Source: Yoonia sp. (lineage in GTDB: Bacteria; Pseudomonadota; Alphaproteobacteria; Rhodobacterales; Rhodobacteraceae). Taken from it: a DNA stretch of 32,979 nt. This document shows positions 16,753 through 26,137 of the stretch, one piece after another; position 1 is the stretch's first letter, and the number at the start of each line of letters is the position of its first letter. Both the position numbers and the translations under genes were made by a program. The notes under the pieces are model-generated. The model saw only the letters and a list, made by a program, of their open reading frames with translations, did not search any database and was not told the origin of the DNA. The stretch spans positions 1 to 32,979 of the forward strand of contig NZ_JANQTS010000026.1 in assembly GCF_030731595.1 (NCBI RefSeq), written 5' to 3'.

Positions 16753-17510
16753 TTGCACAAACACGACATGGGCCTGATTGACCGCGTTGATTTGCCTGCC
16801 GCATTGGGGTTGCTGACGCGCCTGCCAGTGAGCGTTGACAGCAACCGCGCAATGGACCGCGGGGCGGCTTCGGCCTGGGCCTATCCGCTTGTGGGTGTCG
16901 TCTTGGGGGTGATCCTCGCGGCATCCGTGGCCTTGATGCAGTGGCTTGGCGTGCCGTCAGGGATCAGTGCGGGGTTAATCCTTGCCGGTTCGGTCATCTT
17001 GACGGGTGCGATGCACGAAGACGGATTGGCCGATAGCGCCGACGGGCTTTGGGGGGGCTGGGACCGGGCGCGTAGGCTGGAGATCATGAAAGACAGCCAT
17101 ATCGGGGTTTACGGGGTGTGTGCGATTGCCCTGTCACTTTTGCTGCGCTGGCTGGGCTTGGTGGCGATTGTCTCGGTCGGTGCTTATTGGGTGGCCTTTA
17201 TTGCCATCGGCGCGTTGAGCCGGACCAGCATGGTGGTCCTGATGGCGATCTTGCCGAACGCCCGCGCGGGCGGATTGAGCAAATCTGTGGGCCGCCCCCC
17301 GACGGGTACGGTCTGGCTGGCCATCGTCTTTGGCGTGGGGTTTGCGATCTTGTGTGGCTATCCTTGGTTGATTTTGGTGGCGGCGACAGCGACTGCGGCT
17401 TGCGGTCTGATCGCGCGCGCCAAAATCGGCGGGCAGACAGGGGATATTCTGGGCGCCACCCAACAGGTCAATGAAATGGCGCTCTTGATCGCTGTTGTGA
17501 TGATGGTGAC

Positions 17511-17514
<4 letters not shown>
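16753..17514 (+). CDS. cobS: Adenosylcobinamide-GDP ribazoletransferase (cobalamin synthase)
   Basis: A 253-residue integral membrane enzyme that joins adenosylcobinamide-GDP with alpha-ribazole (phosphate) in the last steps of cobalamin assembly. Landmarks are LPAALGLLTRLPV near the N-terminus, GAASAWAYPLVG, and the acidic signature GAMHEDGLADSADGLWGG, which binds metal. Several hydrophobic segments follow, and the C-terminus has GGQTGDILGATQQVNE, also typical. The start is chosen as TTG 16753 on the ribosome site; ATG 16768 (248 residues) remains possible. It pairs functionally with divergent cobT. Its TAG overlaps the stop of the convergent FG-GAP gene in CTAG at 17511-17514. Confidence 0.94.
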
Positions 17515-18553
<1,039 letters not shown>

Positions 18554-18715
18554 TTAACGAGTCAGATTCCTAAGTAGTGCAGCATTTGTAGGCTCGCCAC
18601 CCCCAAAAACACCTCTTCAGCGCGCTAACGTACCTGTGACCTGTGGACATTGGCGCGCGATTGCTTACCTTTTGCCTACGATGGGTCGGGGAGGCCCACA
18701 ACTAGGGAGAGTTTA

Positions 18716-19726
18716 ATGAAGCATTTATCGAAGGCCGTACTGGCCGCCAGTCTGGCTTTTGTGGCACCTGCAGCACATGCACAGGCAGAAGAAGCAAGCT
18801 ATATCCTTGCGACAGCCTCGACCGGTGGCACCTATTATCCAGTTGGCGTTGCCCTATCGACGCTTGTGAAGGTCAAGCTGGAACCAACCCAGAAAATTGG
18901 CATGTCCGCAATCAGTTCTGCCGGATCCGGTGAAAACATCCGGCTGATGCGCGAAGGCGAAGCGCAATTTGGCATTCTGCAAGGTCTGTTTGGCTATTAT
19001 GCCGCGACAGGAACCGGTCCATTGGAAGAATCCGGACCACAAGAGAACCTGCGTTCTGTCTCCATGCTGTGGCCAAACGTTGAACAATTCGTCATTTCTG
19101 CAGATGCCGTGAATACGGGCACAATGGCTGATATGGTCGCCTTGCGCGGAGAGGCGATGGCCTTTGGTGCACAGAACTCTGGCACAATCGGGTCAAACGC
19201 CGCGCTGCTTGGAGGACTGGGCCTTGATATCAACACCGATTTCGAACTGGTCTTTGGTGGCTATGGGCCCGCAGCGGAAGCACTGCAAAACGGTCAGGTC
19301 AAGGGGCTTGGCGCACCTGCGGGCGTGCCGACAGGCGCGATCAGCCAGTTGATGGCATCGGCCGGTGATGGGGTGAAAATGCTCGACTTTACCCCCGAAG
19401 AACTGGCGCAAGCAGATGCGGGGCGCAATCTTTGGACGCCTTATCTGATCCCGGCCGGGACCTATCCGGGCCAGACCGAGGACATCAACACGGTTGCACA
19501 ACCCAACTTCCTTGCCACCAATGCTGATCTGCCCGAGGAAAATGTCTATCTGATCACCAAGGCAATCTTCGAGAACCTGCCCTTCTTGCAGGCCATCCAT
19601 CCGGCCACCAAAGAGATGGCAATCGAAAAAGCCCTCGACGGTCTGCCATTGCCGCTGCACCCCGGTGCATTGCGGTATTATCAGGAAGTCGGGATTGACG
19701 TCCCTGCCCGTCTGATCGCAAACTAA
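18716..19726 (+). CDS. TAXI-family TRAP transporter solute-binding protein
   Basis: A 336-residue periplasmic binding protein. Residues 1-22 form a signal peptide (cleavage near AHA-Q). The mature protein opens YILATASTGGTYYPVGVALSTLV, the TAXI hallmark, and continues with SAGSGENIRLMREGEAQFGI. The substrate of TAXI proteins varies (C4-dicarboxylates, glutamate and others) and cannot be read here. GGGAGAG sits seven bases before the ATG at 18716, which is preferred over an upstream in-frame start at 18650. The permease gene follows at 19787, after a hairpin. It is divergent from the ferredoxin gene. Confidence 0.93.
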   Translation: MKHLSKAVLAASLAFVAPAAHAQAEEASYILATASTGGTYYPVGVALSTLVKVKLEPTQKIGMSAISSAGSGENIRLMREGEAQFGILQGLFGYYAATGTGPLEESGPQENLRSVSMLWPNVEQFVISADAVNTGTMADMVALRGEAMAFGAQNSGTIGSNAALLGGLGLDINTDFELVFGGYGPAAEALQNGQVKGLGAPAGVPTGAISQLMASAGDGVKMLDFTPEELAQADAGRNLWTPYLIPAGTYPGQTEDINTVAQPNFLATNADLPEENVYLITKAIFENLPFLQAIHPATKEMAIEKALDGLPLPLHPGALRYYQEVGIDVPARLIAN

Positions 19727-19733
19727 ACCAGAC

Positions 19734-19766
19734 AACGGCCCGTGTGAATTGATCATGCGGGCCGTT
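19734..19766 (+). terminator. Hairpin between TRAP binding protein and permease genes
   Basis: A 9-bp perfect stem (AACGGCCCG with CGGGCCGTT) with a 15-base loop, followed by TTTTGC. It sits eight bases past the binding-protein stop and about 20 before the permease start. It may be a partial terminator that keeps binding protein in excess over permease, or a 3' stabilising stem. Confidence 0.6.
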
Positions 19767-19786
19767 TTGCATTCAAGGGGATCCTT

Positions 19787-21880
19787 ATGTCCGATGAAAC
19801 CCCCGCCGCGGAAATTGTCCAACGCGCGTTTACCGGGTTGCCGAACACGGCCCTGACAACACTCTGTTTCCTGATCGCCGTCGGCCATATCTACGTGGCC
19901 TTTGATCTGGTGATCTCTGAATTCCAGCGCAACGCCTATCACTTTGCCGGCTTTGCCTTTTTGGCTTCTGTCCTGCATCCGATGATCAGGGGCAAAGCAC
20001 GCAGCAAGCCAATGCTGGCCTTTGACCTGACGTTCGGCGCATTGGTGGCCGTTGCTGCGCTTTATCTCCCCTTCGCGGAACAAGGTATCTATGACCGCGG
20101 AGTCAAGTTCACGACGCTCGATTGGATCGCGGCCGTGATCTGCGTTATTGGTGCGATAGAACTGACCCGCCGCCTGACCGGCTGGATCATTCCTTGCCTG
20201 ATCATCATCGCACTGACCTATATCGGCTGGTGGGGCCAGCTTATTGGCGGCGTGTTTTCCTTTCCGGGGCTCAGCTGGGAATCGATCGCCTTCCGGTCGA
20301 TCTTTGGCGATGATGCGATGTTCGGCACGATTGCGCGGATTTCATCGACTTTCGTGTTCCTCTTTATCATCTTCGGCGCTTTCCTTTTGCGTTCCGGCGC
20401 AGGGGATTTCGTGATCAACATCGCCCGCGCCATTGCAGGGCGCATGGTCGGAGGGCCCGGCATCGTGGCTGTGATCGCCTCCGGCCTGACAGGAACCATT
20501 TCAGGCTCGGCTGTGGCCAATACCGCATCGACGGGCGTGATCACGATCCCGCTGATGAAAAAAGCCGGGTTTCCGGCAAAGTTCGCAGGCGGGGTCGAAG
20601 CGGCCTCGTCCACAGGCGGACAGTTGATGCCGCCGATCATGGGCGCCGGTGCCTTTGTCATGGCGAGCTTCACGCAAATCCCCTACGAGACGATCGTGGC
20701 GGTGGCAGCCCTGCCTGCGCTACTTTATTTCCTGTCAGTCGCTTTCTTTGTCAGGATCGAGGCCCGCCGCCTGAACCTGCAACCGATGGCAAATGATGGC
20801 GAGACGATAAAATCGGCCTTTCTCAAGGGCGGTGCAAGTTTTGTCATCCCCATCAGCGCGCTGATCGGGATGCTTGTATCGGGCTTTACACCCACCTACG
20901 CCGCTGTCTTTGGTATCCTTGCCGTCATCGCATCAAGCTGGCTGACGCAGAACCCGATGGGGCCGCGCGCGGTGTTCGAGGCTTTGGTGATGGGGACGAA
21001 GGGCATGATCATGACAGCGGTGCTGCTGTGTTCGGTGGGTCTTGTCGTGAACGTCATTACGACTGCCGGGATCGGCAATACCTTCAGCCTGATGATCGCG
21101 GACTGGGCCGGTGGCAATCTGCTGATTGCGATTGTCATGGTCGCCTTGGCCAGTCTTGTGCTGGGCATGGGCCTGCCCGTGACGGCAGCCTATATCGTGC
21201 TGGCCACACTTTCGGCCCCTGCCCTTGCGGGCATGATTGCGGACCGCTTTGTGATCGACGCGATGGTTGCGGGCACATTGGGTGATGCGGCCAATGCGGT
21301 TCTGATGTTCGGCATCCCTGATCCAACAGTTCTGGCAGGGCCGCTGAGCGTGGATCAGGCAACGGCGATTATCCGCGCGCTCCCGCTAGAGATTGCAGCC
21401 CCCGTGCGCGATCTGGTGGTCCCGCAAGATGTCACCGTTGCGGCGATTCTTTCAGCGCATATGATCATCTTCTGGCTGAGCCAGGACAGCAATGTCACGC
21501 CCCCGGTCGCACTGGCGGCCTTTACCGCCGCCGCCATTGCCAAGGCCCCAGCCATGGCCACGGGTTTTGCCAGTTGGAAGCTGGCGAAGGGTCTTTATAT
21601 CGTGCCGCTGATGATGGCCTATACGCCCTTCCTGTCGGGTGATTGGCCCGTGATGATCTTGATCTTCGGCTTTGGTGTGGTGGGCATCTATGGGTTGGCG
21701 GGCGCGTTGCAAGGCTGCATGGAAGCGCCGCTGAACCCTGCCTTGCGTCTTGTTGCAGGTGTTGCCGGTGCAGCCTGTCTTTGGCCCGCGCCGCTTTGGG
21801 TTCATCTGGCGGCTGCGGCGGTTGTGGTGGGATTGCTTGTATTCAATACCCGCCAGCTCAAACAGACGGTGCCAGCCTAG
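19787..21880 (+). CDS. TRAP transporter fused permease (TAXI-associated, DctQM fusion)
   Basis: A 697-residue inner-membrane protein in which the small and large TRAP permease subunits are joined in one chain. The N-terminal 170 residues hold about four helices (small-subunit part); the rest holds about 12 or more, with the large-subunit signature region SGLTGTISGSAVANTASTGVITIPLMKKAG near 230-260 and GAFVMASFTQIPY near 284-296. GLPVTAAYIVLA at about 462-473 is also typical. Transport is driven by an ion gradient, with solute delivered by the TAXI protein encoded just upstream. AAGGGGATCC precedes the ATG. The stop codon is 11 bases before the next gene. Confidence 0.93.
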   Translation: MSDETPAAEIVQRAFTGLPNTALTTLCFLIAVGHIYVAFDLVISEFQRNAYHFAGFAFLASVLHPMIRGKARSKPMLAFDLTFGALVAVAALYLPFAEQGIYDRGVKFTTLDWIAAVICVIGAIELTRRLTGWIIPCLIIIALTYIGWWGQLIGGVFSFPGLSWESIAFRSIFGDDAMFGTIARISSTFVFLFIIFGAFLLRSGAGDFVINIARAIAGRMVGGPGIVAVIASGLTGTISGSAVANTASTGVITIPLMKKAGFPAKFAGGVEAASSTGGQLMPPIMGAGAFVMASFTQIPYETIVAVAALPALLYFLSVAFFVRIEARRLNLQPMANDGETIKSAFLKGGASFVIPISALIGMLVSGFTPTYAAVFGILAVIASSWLTQNPMGPRAVFEALVMGTKGMIMTAVLLCSVGLVVNVITTAGIGNTFSLMIADWAGGNLLIAIVMVALASLVLGMGLPVTAAYIVLATLSAPALAGMIADRFVIDAMVAGTLGDAANAVLMFGIPDPTVLAGPLSVDQATAIIRALPLEIAAPVRDLVVPQDVTVAAILSAHMIIFWLSQDSNVTPPVALAAFTAAAIAKAPAMATGFASWKLAKGLYIVPLMMAYTPFLSGDWPVMILIFGFGVVGIYGLAGALQGCMEAPLNPALRLVAGVAGAACLWPAPLWVHLAAAAVVVGLLVFNTRQLKQTVPA

Positions 21881-21891
21881 GAGAGTCCAGC

Positions 21892-22275
21892 ATGATCCAT
21901 ACTGGAAGTTGTCTTTGCGGGGCAGTGTCGTTTCAGGTCACAGGCCCGCTCGCGCAGCCCAATGCCTGCCATTGCACGGCCTGTCGCAAGCATTCAGGCC
22001 ATTTCGGAGCCTCGGTGGATATGCCACGGGATGCCTTGAGCATCACCGGCACAGAGCATCTGCGCTGGTATCAATCCTCTGCAAAAGTCCGGCGCGGTTT
22101 TTGCGGGACATGCGGATCAACGCTGTTTTGGGATCCGGTCTTTCACGACTGGACCGCTGTCGCGATGGGGGCTTTTGACACGCCAACCCAAACAACATTG
22201 GCGCTGCATATCTTTGTCGCAGACAAGGGCGACTATTACGAGATCGCGGATGGGCTGCCGCAGAACCAGCAGTAG
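21892..22275 (+). CDS. GFA family (glutathione-dependent formaldehyde-activating-like) zinc protein
   Basis: A 127-residue GFA/CENP-V fold protein. Zinc-binding cysteines are C7 and C9 (SCLCGAV), C26, C28 and C31 (CHCTACRKHSG), and C71 and C74 (FCGTCGSTLFW). Despite the family name, most members do not have proven formaldehyde activity, and function is uncertain. AGGAG precedes the ATG, and the gene starts 11 bases after the TRAP permease stop, so it is likely cotranscribed with the transporter. Open frame exists farther upstream but overlaps the permease gene, so ATG 21892 is chosen. Confidence 0.9.
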   Translation: MIHTGSCLCGAVSFQVTGPLAQPNACHCTACRKHSGHFGASVDMPRDALSITGTEHLRWYQSSAKVRRGFCGTCGSTLFWDPVFHDWTAVAMGAFDTPTQTTLALHIFVADKGDYYEIADGLPQNQQ

Positions 22276-22280
22276 GAGAC

Positions 22281-22306
22281 AAAAAAGGCGGCCCCTAAGG
22301 ACCGCC
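22281..22306 (-). terminator. Rho-independent terminator of the Do-type protease gene
   Basis: On the minus strand a GC-rich stem (GGCGGTCC with GGGCCGCC, one mismatch, four-base loop) is followed by six T. It lies about 30 bases after the protease stop. The T run is only on the minus-strand side, so it serves the protease gene rather than the plus-strand GFA gene. Confidence 0.8.
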
Positions 22307-22333
22307 CTCTATCATTTTGGGGTATGGCTTGGA

Positions 22334-23812
22334 TTACTCTTCCAAGACCAGCGCCACAAAACGTGGATCACCACCGCGCCGCACAAGAAGCAAAAGCGAT
22401 TTGCGCCCGGCTTCGGTTGCGGCCTCGATCTGCGCTTCCAGATCAACGACAGTTGCCACAGCTTGTTGACCGGCTTCAGTGATCACGTCGCCTTCCAGCA
22501 GGCCTTTGGATGCGGCCTCTGACTCTGGATTGATTGCCGTGATGACCAAGCCCTGCTCGACCGTGAGCGAGAATTGATCCGTCAGTTCCGGCGTGATCTC
22601 CGAAAGGGTCAGGCCCAAAATCTCGGCCTGTTCCGGCGCTTCGGGTTCGGTTGATGCAGGGAAGGCCACTGCCTCTGAAGTCTCGCGACGGCCAAGGATC
22701 ACCGTAAGATCGGTCATTTCGCCATCACGCAGAACCGCCATTGGCACTTCTTTTCCGACGGGCGAGTTGCCGACAATCCGCACCAGTTCACGGGTGTCTT
22801 CGATTGCGACACCGTCGAAATCAAGGATCACGTCACCTGCCAGCATACCTGCATTCTCGGCAGGACCCGGAGGAACGTCCGTCACCAGCGCGCCGCGTGC
22901 CATATCAAGCCCCTCGATCGCGTCCACCATATCGGGTGTCACGTCCTGGATGCGCACGCCCAACCAGCCACGGCGGGTTTCGCCGAATTCGATCAACTGA
23001 TCGACCACATTGGTAACAACAGCCGAAGACATGGCAAAGCCGATGCCGATGGAACCACCGTTCGGTGACAGGATCGCCGTGTTCACACCGATCACTTCAC
23101 CGTCCATGTTGAACAACGGGCCACCAGAGTTACCACGGTTGATCGCGGCGTCGGTCTGGATGTAGTCGTCATAGGTGCCGGACAGCGCACGGTTGCGGGC
23201 CGAGACGATACCAGCGGAGACCGAGAAACCTTGGCCAAGCGGGTTACCCATCGCCATGACCCAGTCGCCCACGCGGGACCCCGGGCCGTTGCTGTCGCCG
23301 AATGTCACGAAGGGTAGGTTTTCAAGATCGACCTTCAGCACGGCGATATCTGTGTTCGGGTCGGTACCGATCAATTCGGCAGGCACGCCGGGTTCACCGC
23401 CGGGGAAGAACTCGATCAGAATTTCATCGGCACCTTCGATCACGTGGTTGTTGGTCACGATAAAGCCGTCCGCAGAGATGACAAAACCGGAACCCAGCGC
23501 AGACGACCGGCGCGTTCCTTCGCCCGGGCCACGATCCAGATCGTTAAAGAAGTCCTCAAAAGGTGAACCATCGGGCACCAGACCCTGCGGGCCAGTGCGC
23601 CCCGCAATTGTCGTGCTTGTCGTGATGTTTACGACCGACGGGCTGACCTGTTCGGCCAAATCGGCAAATGTCTGCGGCCGAGCCTGCGCATTTGCCAGTG
23701 TGACTTGAGCAAGGACCAAAGCAAAAGCGACGGCCAACATCGTCACAAATGCCATCGCGGCGCGGCGCGCGCGCTGCTGATCTTGCTGAATTGCGATTGC
23801 CGTAGATTTCAT
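22334..23812 (-). CDS. Do-family periplasmic serine protease (DegP/DegQ type)
   Basis: A 492-residue S1C protease and chaperone of the envelope. A hydrophobic signal peptide or anchor spans about 21-43 (cleavage near ANA-Q). The catalytic triad is H123 (VTNNHVIEG), D155 (PNTDIAVLKV) and S229 (RGNSGGPLF). Two PDZ domains follow at about 290-380 and 405-490; the first starts GWLGVRIQDV and the second EILGLTLSEI. Length fits DegP/DegQ. The upstream in-frame ATG at 23902 would put 30 unlike residues before the signal peptide, so 23812 is chosen. It lies downstream of hflK-hflC, but a strong hairpin separates them, so it has its own promoter within about 217 bases. Confidence 0.93.
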   Translation of the reverse strand: MKSTAIAIQQDQQRARRAAMAFVTMLAVAFALVLAQVTLANAQARPQTFADLAEQVSPSVVNITTSTTIAGRTGPQGLVPDGSPFEDFFNDLDRGPGEGTRRSSALGSGFVISADGFIVTNNHVIEGADEILIEFFPGGEPGVPAELIGTDPNTDIAVLKVDLENLPFVTFGDSNGPGSRVGDWVMAMGNPLGQGFSVSAGIVSARNRALSGTYDDYIQTDAAINRGNSGGPLFNMDGEVIGVNTAILSPNGGSIGIGFAMSSAVVTNVVDQLIEFGETRRGWLGVRIQDVTPDMVDAIEGLDMARGALVTDVPPGPAENAGMLAGDVILDFDGVAIEDTRELVRIVGNSPVGKEVPMAVLRDGEMTDLTVILGRRETSEAVAFPASTEPEAPEQAEILGLTLSEITPELTDQFSLTVEQGLVITAINPESEAASKGLLEGDVITEAGQQAVATVVDLEAQIEAATEAGRKSLLLLVRRGGDPRFVALVLEE

Positions 23813-23978
23813 GGGGCAAATTCCTTTGTCATTGACAGGGGCCGTTCTGACGGCCCCGTTACTTGGTGATGATCTATGTAGGGCGCGAAATGTGCAACGC
23901 AAACTTCGTTACGCAACGCTCAATAGGACGTGAATTGCCGTGTTTGTTTTCGTGTTGGGCATCAAAACGGCAAAACGC

Positions 23979-24008
23979 AAAGGGGCCAGCGTTGCAGCTG
24001 GCCCCTTT
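23979..24008 (-). terminator. Hairpin terminator after hflC
   Basis: A 12-bp perfect stem (AAAGGGGCCAGC and GCTGGCCCCTTT) with a six-base loop lies about 20 bases after the hflC stop codon. On the minus strand it is followed by GCGTTTTG, a modest T run. The stem itself is almost symmetrical in sequence for either strand. Confidence 0.8.
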
Positions 24009-24029
24009 TGTTGTCGGAATAATGCGCGA

Positions 24030-24914
24030 TCACTCGGTGATGGCACGCGCGCCTTGGTCAGACTTCAGGTAGTTGAAGAACTCACTGTCAGGCGACAAGA
24101 CCATGGTCGAATTGCCCGGGGTCAGTGACCGCTGATAGGCTGTCATCGAACGATAGAATTCAAAGAATTCCGGATCAGCACCAAAGGCTTGAGCAAAGAT
24201 TTCATTCCGGCGGGCATCGGCCTCACCCTGAATGATCTGGCTTTCGCGTTCCGCCTCTGAAACCAGCTCGATCACGGTCCGGTCGGCACCGGCGCGAATA
24301 CGCTGGGCCGCTTCGTTACCACGTGCACGTTCGTCGGCCGCTTCGCGATCCCGCTCTGCTTTCATCCGCTCGTAGGTGGCGTTGAGGTTTTCCGGTGGCA
24401 GATCCGTCCGCTTGAGGCGCACGTCGATCACCTGCAAGCCAAGAGCCTGCGCTTCGGCAATCGCCTGATTGCGGATCCGGAGCATCAGTGCAGCACGATC
24501 CACCGACAAGATGTCGTTGGATGTCACCGAACCCAGAACCTCGCGTGTTTCGGCACGCAAAATGCTGTCCAGACGACGCGCGGCGGCTTCTTCGCCACCG
24601 GCACCAACCGCACGGCGGAACTGCTCGACATCGGCAATCCGGTAGCGGGCAAAGGCATCCACGACCAGCCGGCGGTCATCGGATGGTGTGACTTCCAGCG
24701 GTTCCAGATCACGGCTCAGGATGCGGTCGTCATAGCGGACAACCTCTTGAATCAACGGGATCTTGAAGCCAAGCCCCGGCTCTTCTTGCACTTTGACGAT
24801 CTGGCCGAACTGCAGAACAAGTGCCTTTTCACGCTCGTCCACGATAAAGATTGAAGACAAAGCTCCAATCACTACAACCGCAACAGCGGGTAGAAGAAAT
24901 GCTGACTTACGCAT
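24030..24914 (-). CDS. hflC: HflC, subunit of the FtsH-regulating HflKC complex
   Basis: A 294-residue SPFH/band-7 protein, anchored by an N-terminal helix (about residues 5-25) with the bulk facing the periplasm. With HflK it forms a cage around FtsH hexamers and tunes their proteolysis of membrane proteins. The SPFH domain covers about 25-190 (VVDEREKALVLQFGQIV at the start), and a long coiled-coil region rich in Glu/Arg/Ala follows at about 185-245. Its ATG overlaps the hflK TGA as TGATG, so translation is coupled. A terminator follows. Confidence 0.94.
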   Translation of the reverse strand: MRKSAFLLPAVAVVVIGALSSIFIVDEREKALVLQFGQIVKVQEEPGLGFKIPLIQEVVRYDDRILSRDLEPLEVTPSDDRRLVVDAFARYRIADVEQFRRAVGAGGEEAAARRLDSILRAETREVLGSVTSNDILSVDRAALMLRIRNQAIAEAQALGLQVIDVRLKRTDLPPENLNATYERMKAERDREAADERARGNEAAQRIRAGADRTVIELVSEAERESQIIQGEADARRNEIFAQAFGADPEFFEFYRSMTAYQRSLTPGNSTMVLSPDSEFFNYLKSDQGARAITE

Positions 24915-26056
24915 CAGTTTGACCCTCCAGTTGGACTACGGCGTAGTTCGTTAAGCGGCAGATAGGGCACGATGCCCTGCCCCCCGGCTTGGCCCTCATC
25001 AAGAATGATCAGGTCAAGACCGCCAAGGACCCCTTCCATCGTCTCAAGGTAAAGACGCTTGCGGGTCACTTCCGGTGCTTTTTGGTATTCGGCCAAAACC
25101 GCAGAGAAACGGCTGGCTTCACCTTCGGCTTCGTTGACCACACGGGCACGGTAGCCTTCGGCTTGCTCTAGGATCTGGGCCGCCTGACCGCGTGCTTCGG
25201 CAACCACCTGGTTGGCATAGGCATCTGCCACGTTCTGCACCCGGTCACGTTCTTGTTCGGCATCCTGCACCGCGCGGAACGAGGCGATAACAGGTTCTGG
25301 CGGGTCGGCCTTGTCAAAGTTGACACGGATGATGTTCACACCGGAATCGTAGCTATCAAGCGTGGTTTGGATCAGATCAGTCAGCCTGTCCTGAATGGCC
25401 CCGCGGTCGCGGTTGAGGATCGGAGCAAGTTCCGACTGCGAGATAATCTCGCGCATCGCTGATTCAGCGACGGCCTCGATCGTCTGGGGTGGATTGGCGA
25501 GGTTAAAGAGATAAAGCTGCGGATCGGTGATATTCCAGACAACCTGGAAGTCGATATCCACGATGTTTTCATCACCCGTGAGCATCAGACCTGCATCCAT
25601 ACCGGACCGGCTGGTGCCGATGTCGATGTTGCGCTCGGTTGTTACTGCGATGACCTCGCGTGTCACGATGGGCCATGGCGCAAAGTTCAGACCGGGTTCG
25701 CCAACAGCAAGGAAGTCACCCAAGAACAGTTCGACCGATTTTTCTTCGGGGCGTACTGTATAGAAGGAGGCATAGAGCCAAAGCGCAATCACAGCCAGAA
25801 AGCCAAGGCCGATACTGCCGCGGGTCAACTGTGGACCGCCGCCGCCGCTACCGGCTGGTCCGTTACCACCGTTGCCACCGCCGCCCATCAGAACGCGCAA
25901 CTGTTCGCGCCCCTTGTTTACGAGTTCATCAATATCGGGGATGTTCGGCCCGTCATTATTTGGCGGACGGCGTCCGCCGCCGCGGTTGTCGTCGTCACCA
26001 CCGCCAGAGCCATTGTTTCCGCCGCCGCCCCAAGGGCCACCGTTATTTCCTGCCAT
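24914..26056 (-). CDS. hflK: HflK, subunit of the FtsH-regulating HflKC complex
   Basis: A 380-residue SPFH/band-7 protein. The first 75 residues are a Gly/Asn-rich cytoplasmic tail with several GGGG runs, usual for HflK. One membrane helix lies at about 82-99, then VRPEEKSVELFLGDF opens the SPFH domain, and an Ala/Glu/Gln-rich coiled coil follows at about 285-340. AGGAAG lies before the ATG at 26056; an in-frame start at 26116 would add 20 residues without support. It lies downstream of gor with about 80 bases between them, and hflC follows with a one-base shared TGATG. Confidence 0.94.
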   Translation of the reverse strand: MAGNNGGPWGGGGNNGSGGGDDDNRGGGRRPPNNDGPNIPDIDELVNKGREQLRVLMGGGGNGGNGPAGSGGGGPQLTRGSIGLGFLAVIALWLYASFYTVRPEEKSVELFLGDFLAVGEPGLNFAPWPIVTREVIAVTTERNIDIGTSRSGMDAGLMLTGDENIVDIDFQVVWNITDPQLYLFNLANPPQTIEAVAESAMREIISQSELAPILNRDRGAIQDRLTDLIQTTLDSYDSGVNIIRVNFDKADPPEPVIASFRAVQDAEQERDRVQNVADAYANQVVAEARGQAAQILEQAEGYRARVVNEAEGEASRFSAVLAEYQKAPEVTRKRLYLETMEGVLGGLDLIILDEGQAGGQGIVPYLPLNELRRSPTGGSN

Positions 26057-26137
26057 CGTCTTCCTATGCTTCCTTTCGTCGGTGCCCAAGCGCTCTGGGC
26101 CGTTCCTGTATGCCATGTGTGCTTTGATTGCCTGAAA

